A model generated the notes under the pieces. That model worked only from the letters and a program-made list of their open reading frames with translations, did no database searches and was not told the DNA's origin. Shown one piece after another: positions 7,834 through 11,708 of a stretch of 11,708 nt of DNA; within the stretch, counting starts at the first letter, position 1; every line of letters starts with the position of its first letter. The stretch is from contig USQA01000017.1 of NCBI GenBank assembly GCA_900556695.1, forward strand, positions 1 to 11,708, given 5' to 3'. A program made the position numbers and the translations under genes. Source of the DNA: an uncultured Clostridium sp. GTDB lineage: Bacteria; Bacillota; Clostridia; TANB77; CAG-508.

Positions 7834-8994
7834 ATGGAATATAAAAACATAGTATTACCCAATTATGATCATTGTATATTAGGAACAGTTACTTCTATAT
7901 TAAAACATTATAATGTAGAAACAAATCATAAGTCATCTGAAAAAATAGATGAAATTTTAGAAAAAAACAATTACAAAAATGTTATTTTTCTTATTTTAGA
8001 TGGATTAGGAGAACATATTTTAAATAATATTTCAAAAGAAGGATTTTTAAAGAAAAATCAAATTGACCTTGTTACATCTGTTTATCCTTCAACTACTACA
8101 GCAGCATTAACAACTTATTATTCAGGAAAACCACCATATGAAACAGGATGGATTGCGTGGTCTCAATACTTTAAAGAATATGGTAGAGCATTAGATATGT
8201 TTTCACATAATGAATCATATTTAAGAGAACCTTTAAAAAATCCAATTATAGATGTTTATAAAACAGTTGTTAATTATAAATCAATTTTTGAACAAATAGA
8301 AGAATCTGCTACTGATGTAAAAGCATATGAGATTCAGCCAGAATATGCAGATAGAAGAGCAAAACGTTCTATAAGAGCAAATAATATTGATGAGATAATA
8401 ATGAACATTGAAGATTTATGTAAAAATCCTGATAAAAAATTCATACTTGCATATTCAGATAATCCAGATGGTATATTACATAAATATGGAACTGATTCAG
8501 AAGAAGCTAAGAATTTTGTTATTGAAACAGAAGAAAAAATAAAAAAGATGTGTCAAAGTTTTAGTGATGATACTGTATTAATAATATCTGCTGATCACGG
8601 ACACAAAAACGTTGAAAAAGCTTATACTTTACTTGATTATCCAGAAATACAAGAATGCTTGATAATGCCACCATCTTTAGAATCAAGAGTTTTATCATTC
8701 TGGGTAAAAGAAGATATGAAAGAAATATTTGTCGATAGATTTAATAAAATATTTGAAAAAGAATTTTGGTTGATGACAAAAGATGAATTTTTAAATAAAT
8801 ATCATTTTTTGGGATATGGCAATAAACATTATAAAGTAGATGATTTTATAGGAAATTATATTGCTTTATCTGTTGATGGAAGTATGATAAGATTAGAGAC
8901 ATTTTTAGCAGAGGGAAAACCAATAAAGAAATCTACTCATTGCGGATTATCTAAAGAAGAAATGGAAGTACCAGTAATTGTTGTAAGTAAATAA
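7834..8994 (+). CDS. Alkaline-phosphatase-superfamily phosphodiesterase (nucleotide pyrophosphatase-like)
   Basis: The 386-residue protein has the metal-binding and nucleophile motifs of the type I phosphodiesterase / nucleotide pyrophosphatase branch of the alkaline phosphatase superfamily. These two-metal enzymes cleave phosphodiester or pyrophosphate bonds. FLILDGLG (52-59) supplies Asp56. VYPSTTTAALTT (83-94) holds the Thr nucleophile (Thr88 by position after the Pro, or Thr87). SDNPDGILHKYG (208-219) gives Asp212 and His216, ISADHGH (251-257) gives Asp254 and His255, and STHCGLSKEEMEVP (367-380) supplies the late metal His369. All expected ligands appear present. There is no signal peptide or membrane helix, so it should be cytoplasmic, unlike many family members. 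The ribosome site is strong. It is a single-gene unit diverging from the HIT gene. That two nucleotide-phosphate enzymes are divergent neighbours may hint at a shared substrate class. The substrate itself cannot be inferred. Confidence 0.85.
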   Translation: MEYKNIVLPNYDHCILGTVTSILKHYNVETNHKSSEKIDEILEKNNYKNVIFLILDGLGEHILNNISKEGFLKKNQIDLVTSVYPSTTTAALTTYYSGKPPYETGWIAWSQYFKEYGRALDMFSHNESYLREPLKNPIIDVYKTVVNYKSIFEQIEESATDVKAYEIQPEYADRRAKRSIRANNIDEIIMNIEDLCKNPDKKFILAYSDNPDGILHKYGTDSEEAKNFVIETEEKIKKMCQSFSDDTVLIISADHGHKNVEKAYTLLDYPEIQECLIMPPSLESRVLSFWVKEDMKEIFVDRFNKIFEKEFWLMTKDEFLNKYHFLGYGNKHYKVDDFIGNYIALSVDGSMIRLETFLAEGKPIKKSTHCGLSKEEMEVPVIVVSK

Positions 8995-9001
8995 TATTCA
9001 C

Positions 9002-9055
9002 AAAAAATAAACTCTTTACATATTATATCAAAAATATGAAGGGAGTTTATTTTTT
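9002..9055 (+). terminator. Long hairpin with T-tract downstream of the phosphodiesterase gene
   Basis: AAAAAATAAACTC (9002-9014) is perfectly complementary to GAGTTTATTTTTT (9043-9055). Two G-U pairs and one A-T pair extend the stem inward, and the loop is about 22 bases. The A-run/T-run layout fits a rho-independent terminator, though the loop is longer than usual. The right arm also contains GGGAG (9041-9045), the ribosome site of the peroxiredoxin stub that begins directly after it. Confidence 0.65.
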
Positions 9056-9163
9056 ATGGATTATGAATTAATGATGAATGGAAATGTAAAAATAGGACAA
9101 AAGGCACCAAGCTTTGAAGCTACAACAACATTTGGGGAGATAAAGTTAGAAGATTATAAATAA
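9056..9163 (+). pseudogene. N-terminal remnant of a peroxiredoxin (AhpC/TSA family)
   Basis: The reading frame gives 35 residues. After MDYELMMNGNV comes KIGQKAPSFEATTTFGEIKL and then EDYK, followed by TAA at 9161-9163. The segment GxKAPxFEAxTTxGEIxLxDYK is the conserved start of 2-Cys and Prx6-type peroxiredoxins, which normally continue with GKWVxLFxxP and the peroxidatic Cys, about 160-220 residues in all. Here the frame stops exactly after DYK. The next in-frame codons read FWIKIYIYNLF before another stop, so Trp falls where GKW would put it, which fits mutational decay rather than a clean cut. No peroxidatic Cys motif follows. A ribosome site (GAAGGGAG, 9038-9045) is still present. Homology is fairly clear despite the short length; loss of function is near certain. 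Confidence 0.72.
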
Positions 9164-9234
9164 TTTTGGATTAAAATTTATATTTACAATTTATTTTAAA
9201 AAAAGATTTACATAATTTACTTTTGAAAAAGAAT

Positions 9235-9263
9235 TTGATACAATATTACATATTTATTATAGT
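9235..9263 (+). promoter_or_regulatory. Promoter for the pheS-pheT unit
   Basis: TTGATA (9235-9240) and TATAGT (9258-9263) have a 17-base spacer, each matching consensus at 5 of 6 positions. Initiation near 9270 gives a leader of about 128 bases before pheS. That leader includes a dyad and a small Phe-containing ORF. The 9164-9234 stretch upstream is A/T-rich with nothing else I can support. Confidence 0.6.
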
Positions 9264-9274
9264 ATTTATTTATG

Positions 9275-9290
9275 AATTGTAAGTACAATT
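9275..9290. promoter_or_regulatory. 16-bp perfect dyad, candidate operator
   Basis: AATTGTA (9275-9281), a 2-base centre AG, and TACAATT (9284-9290) form an exact inverted repeat about 5-20 bases after the predicted transcript start. Its placement next to the -10 suits a repressor binding site. Read as RNA it could form only a short 6-bp hairpin with a 4-base loop. No regulator gene lies in the window to match it, and AT-rich DNA produces such dyads by chance more often. Confidence 0.4.
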
Positions 9291-9323
9291 TGTAAAAAGC
9301 TATGTTAAAAATGAAAGGAGGTT

Positions 9324-9377
9324 ATGAAACAAAATTTAAGAGAATCTTTTAAATCATTTAGTTTCAATCAATACTAA
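9324..9377 (+). CDS. Small ORF, candidate Phe leader peptide upstream of pheS
   Basis: A 17-codon ORF encodes MKQNLRESFKSFSFNQY. Its ribosome site AAAGGAGG (9314-9321) is a perfect match, although the spacing to ATG is short at 2 bases. Three of the last nine residues are Phe (codons 9, 12 and 14). It ends 20 bases before the pheS start, inside the leader transcribed from the 9235-9263 promoter. Leader peptides rich in the cognate amino acid control pheST in enterobacteria (pheM). This ORF has the position and composition for a similar role, though its Phe content is modest. No terminator lies between it and pheS, so control would be translational: TTTAGT (9357-9362) can pair with ACTAAA (9373-9378), and ATCTTTTA near 9343-9351 can partly pair with the pheS ribosome site. 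The ORF could instead be a chance frame. Confidence 0.45.
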   Translation: MKQNLRESFKSFSFNQY

Positions 9378-9397
9378 AAAGTAAAGGAGATAATACT

Positions 9398-10405
9398 ATG
9401 AAAGATGCATTACTAAAATTAAAAGACCAATTTATTAATGAAATTGATTCAGTTGAGACTTTAGAGGAACTTGCTTTAATAAAAAGTAAATACCTTGGTA
9501 AAAAAAGTCGGATTGCTGAAACAATGTCTTTAATGAAAAAACTTCCGATTGAAGAAAAGAGAAAAGTTGGAATGTTGTGTAATAAGTTGAAAGATGAAGT
9601 TACACAAAAAATCAAGGAAAAGAATAATGAACTTATTTCTAAAGGTACATTTAATTTTGACTTAACTATGCCCATCAGTAAAGACAGGGGAAGTTTAAAT
9701 CCAATTACAGTTGTAGGTAAGGAAGTATGCGATATTCTTCAAAAACTTGGCTTTACAATTGTTTCTGGACCTGAAATTGAAGATGAATACCATAACTTTG
9801 ATGCACTTAATATTCCTTCTTCTCATCCAGCTAGAGATATGCAAGATACTTATTGGACAAATTCTGGTAAATTGCTTAGAACGCATACGTCACCTTGTCA
9901 AATAAGAGCAATGGAAAAATATGGTGCACCACTGAGGATTGCAGCACCAGGCAGATGCTTTAGAAATGAGGATATAGATGCTTGCCATGAAAATACATTT
10001 TTTCAATTAGAAGGAATGGTTATTGACAAAGATATATCTATTTCTAATTTACTTTATGTAATGAAAGGCATTTTAAGTAAAATTTTTGGTAAAGAGGTAG
10101 AAGTTAGGTTAAGACCAGGATATTTCCCATTTGTAGAGCCAGGATTTGAACTGGATATTAAATGCTTGATATGTAACGGAAAAGGATGTCCAACTTGCAA
10201 AAACAGTGGATGGTTAGAACTTTGTCCTTGTGGCATGGTGCATCCAAATGTTTTGAAAAAAAGCAATATTAATCCTGATGTATATTCTGGATTTGCATTT
10301 GGTATAGGTCTTACGAGACTAGCAATGATGAAATATCATATTAATGATATTAGAATTTTAAATTCATGTAATTTAGAAGAATTAAAACAGTTTGATATTA
10401 TGTAG
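9398..10405 (+). CDS. pheS: Phenylalanyl-tRNA synthetase alpha subunit
   Basis: The 335 residues match the usual length of bacterial PheS, the class II catalytic subunit that forms Phe-adenylate and charges tRNA-Phe as part of an (alpha-beta)2 enzyme. The N-terminal coiled-coil arm spans about 1-85. The catalytic domain shows SSHPARDMQDTYW (141-153), LLRTHTSPCQIRAME (159-173), motif 2 (PGRCFRN 184-190 ... FFQLEGMVID 201-210), RPGYFPFVEPGFELDI (239-254), WLELCPCGMVHPNVL (272-286) and motif 3 (YSGFAFGIGLTRLAMMKY, 296-313). Ala300, which corresponds to the specificity-determining Ala of E. coli PheS (A294), is kept. CLIC and CPTC (Cys256, 259, 264, 267) form a Cys4 knuckle also seen in other Firmicute PheS. 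In motif 3 the usual Glu before the conserved Arg is Thr306. The ribosome site AAAGGAGA (9383-9390) is good. The partner pheT is truncated, so this may be a second, divergent PheRS. Confidence 0.9.
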   Translation: MKDALLKLKDQFINEIDSVETLEELALIKSKYLGKKSRIAETMSLMKKLPIEEKRKVGMLCNKLKDEVTQKIKEKNNELISKGTFNFDLTMPISKDRGSLNPITVVGKEVCDILQKLGFTIVSGPEIEDEYHNFDALNIPSSHPARDMQDTYWTNSGKLLRTHTSPCQIRAMEKYGAPLRIAAPGRCFRNEDIDACHENTFFQLEGMVIDKDISISNLLYVMKGILSKIFGKEVEVRLRPGYFPFVEPGFELDIKCLICNGKGCPTCKNSGWLELCPCGMVHPNVLKKSNINPDVYSGFAFGIGLTRLAMMKYHINDIRILNSCNLEELKQFDIM

Positions 10406-10419
10406 AAAGGAAGATGACT

Positions 10420-11658
10420 ATGTTTATTTCATGCAACCTACTTAACGGATTTATTGATTCTAAACGGCCAATTGATTGGTTGAAGATTTGGAATAAATTC
10501 ACGATGACTACGGCAGAGGTAGAAAATGTAGTAGTAAAGGGGAAAAATATTTCTAACGTTGTTGTTTCAGAAGTTAAAAATATTGAAAAGCATCCTCAAA
10601 ATTCTCGATATAAAGTACTTACTTTAGATATTGGAGGTAGAAATATTAATGTTATTACTTCCGCACAAAATGCTTATGTTGGAATGAAGACAGCTTGTTG
10701 TATTGTGGGAGGAAAAATTAACGACAAAAGTGTTGAAGAAGTTGAATTTCTTGGAATTAAAAGTGAAGGAATTTGCCTTTCTGAAAACGAATTGGATATT
10801 TCACAAGATCATACTGGAATCATTGATTTACCTCAACATTATTCGGTAGGCGTTGATATTAAAAATTACGTAAACTTAGAAGATGTAATTGTTGAGATAG
10901 ATAATAAGTCTTTAACAAATAGGCCGGATCTTTGGGGGCATTATGGAATTGCAAGAGAAGTAGTTGCCTTGATTGATGCAAAATTAAAAGAAATTCCTGT
11001 TATGGAAGTTGACACAGAAATGTGCAAGCACAGAAAAAAACTTATAGCCAATGTAAGCACAGATGGTGTTAATAGATATACTGCTATAAAGGTTTCTGGA
11101 ATACACCAGGAGATTGCAGATATTAACATGAAAGTAATTTTGCATTATTGCGGTTATGAAAGTAGCAATTTAACAGAATTAATTACGAAATATGTTACTT
11201 TAGAATTTGGATTACCCGTAGTTGCCTTAAAAGGAGACAATGTTTCGAATATTTGTATCAAAATGTTTGAAGAAGGCAAATGTGATGATTTGAATTTGAC
11301 TAAAGATAATCTTACTATTTACAGTAATGGAGATGTTATTGAAATAGCAGGTGTTTGCATTTTAGATGATTATAAGGTAACTAGTGAATGTGATTCTGTA
11401 ATTATTGAGGTGGCTAATTATGATGCATCCTTAATCAGAAGAAGTTCTATTTCATTGCGTAATCGAAATGAATCAAGCATAAGACATGAAAAAAGTCTTG
11501 ATCCCGAGATGACTCTTTTTGCTTTGAAAAGATGCTTGTACTTATTAAAAGAAAAAAATGCAAAAATAAACAGATTTGCAAGATTAGAAAAAGGTGAAGG
11601 AATCGAAAAAGTAGAAGAAAACTTTGCTGAAGAAGTAAGAAAACAAATAGAAGGATAA
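10420..11658 (+). CDS. pheT: Truncated phenylalanyl-tRNA synthetase beta subunit (tRNA-binding and B3/B4 modules only)
   Basis: I choose the ATG at 10420 (412 residues), because AGAAAGG (10404-10410) is 9 bases away and MFISCNLL aligns with the normal PheT start. The ATG at 10414 is only 3 bases from that site. Bacterial PheT is about 790-800 residues. Present are the N-terminal B1 part, the OB-type tRNA-binding module (about 45-150, with EVKNIEKHPQNSRYKV and LSENELDISQDHTGI), the IDNKSLTNRPDLWGHYGIAREV segment (160-181) and the B3/B4 domain (about 205-385, ending in RHEKSLDPEMTLFALKRCL). The B5, catalytic-like core and FDX-ACB anticodon domains are missing. At the editing pocket, canonical PLHAFD reads PVVALK (265-271), losing the His, and the conserved Thr in T-x-A/S-S reads Asn350. 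The last 27 residues are Glu/Lys-rich and do not resemble PheT. It is co-transcribed with pheS and ends in its own terminator. It may be a decayed gene or a stand-alone partner; catalysis with PheS is doubtful. Confidence 0.8.
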   Translation: MFISCNLLNGFIDSKRPIDWLKIWNKFTMTTAEVENVVVKGKNISNVVVSEVKNIEKHPQNSRYKVLTLDIGGRNINVITSAQNAYVGMKTACCIVGGKINDKSVEEVEFLGIKSEGICLSENELDISQDHTGIIDLPQHYSVGVDIKNYVNLEDVIVEIDNKSLTNRPDLWGHYGIAREVVALIDAKLKEIPVMEVDTEMCKHRKKLIANVSTDGVNRYTAIKVSGIHQEIADINMKVILHYCGYESSNLTELITKYVTLEFGLPVVALKGDNVSNICIKMFEEGKCDDLNLTKDNLTIYSNGDVIEIAGVCILDDYKVTSECDSVIIEVANYDASLIRRSSISLRNRNESSIRHEKSLDPEMTLFALKRCLYLLKEKNAKINRFARLEKGEGIEKVEENFAEEVRKQIEG

Positions 11659-11662
11659 AAAT

Positions 11663-11702
11663 AAAAAGAGATTTGAATTTTCAATAATTTAAATCTCTTT
11701 TT
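11663..11702 (+). terminator. Rho-independent terminator after pheT
   Basis: AAAAAGAGATTT (11663-11674) pairs perfectly with AAATCTCTTTTT (11691-11702). One G-U pair and four A/T pairs extend the stem to about 17 bp, leaving a 6-base loop, and the right arm runs into T's. It begins 5 bases after the pheT stop, so the truncated gene has a proper transcript end. Confidence 0.85.
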
Positions 11703-11708
11703 TTATAA

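Noticed and set aside
9311..9352. Second overlapping small ORF (MKGGYETKFKRIF) ahead of pheS
   Set aside because: It has no ribosome site of its own, and the AAAGGAGG inside it serves the ATG at 9324.
9164..9397. T-box riboswitch upstream of pheS
   Set aside because: I looked for the AG-bulge, the GGGTG-type stem I motif and the TGGTACCGCG-like antiterminator. None is present, and the leader is too short for a full T-box.
10414..10419. ATG at 10414 as the pheT start
   Set aside because: It is only 3 bases from the ribosome site. ATG 10420 has the right spacing and matches the family's N-terminus.

Overview
The window is very AT-rich chromosomal DNA read with the standard code (TGG for Trp, normal TGA/TAA/TAG stops). 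It has strong AAAGGAGG-type ribosome sites, consensus sigma-A promoters (TTGACA-17-TATAAT) and compact hairpin-plus-T-tract terminators. With a ZIP transporter, gpmA, a DUF2207 protein with a glycine-rich tail and an anchored glucosaminidase-like protein, it suggests a low-GC Firmicute, probably an uncultured Clostridia-like lineage. The exact taxon cannot be read from the sequence.

Layout. (1) 132-4984 is a three-gene operon: a DUF2207 membrane protein, a divergent DnaB-like RecA-fold ATPase and a membrane-anchored GH73-like glucosaminidase, closed by a terminator. (2) 5055-6682 holds a perfect-consensus promoter, a ZIP metal transporter and 2,3-BPG-dependent phosphoglycerate mutase, closed by a terminator that works in both directions. 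(3) 6684-7691 on the minus strand is a HIT-family protein with a cysteine-bearing N-terminal extension and codon use unlike its neighbours. It is divergently transcribed from (4) 7834-8994, a soluble alkaline-phosphatase-superfamily phosphodiesterase, followed by a long hairpin. (5) 9056-9163 is the N-terminal stub of a peroxiredoxin. (6) 9235-11702 is a separate transcription unit: promoter, 16-bp perfect dyad, a 17-codon ORF with three Phe codons, pheS, and a pheT cut off after its B3/B4 domain, with its own terminator.

The most unusual part is unit 6. The PheS subunit is full length. The PheT partner has only the tRNA-binding-like and B3/B4 (editing) modules, lacks the B5, core and anticodon-binding modules, and has substitutions at positions that form the editing pocket in standard PheT. 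Upstream sits a small ORF with an excellent ribosome site that looks like a Phe-sensing leader peptide. This could be a decaying second PheRS operon or a repurposed one (regulator, inhibitor resistance, or non-translational use of Phe-adenylate). The sequence alone cannot decide.

Other notable points are a +2 frame disturbance in the glycine tail of the DUF2207 gene, a perfect 8-bp hairpin at that gene's end, and the apparently foreign HIT gene. I saw no tRNA, rRNA, CRISPR array, insertion sequence or T-box riboswitch.
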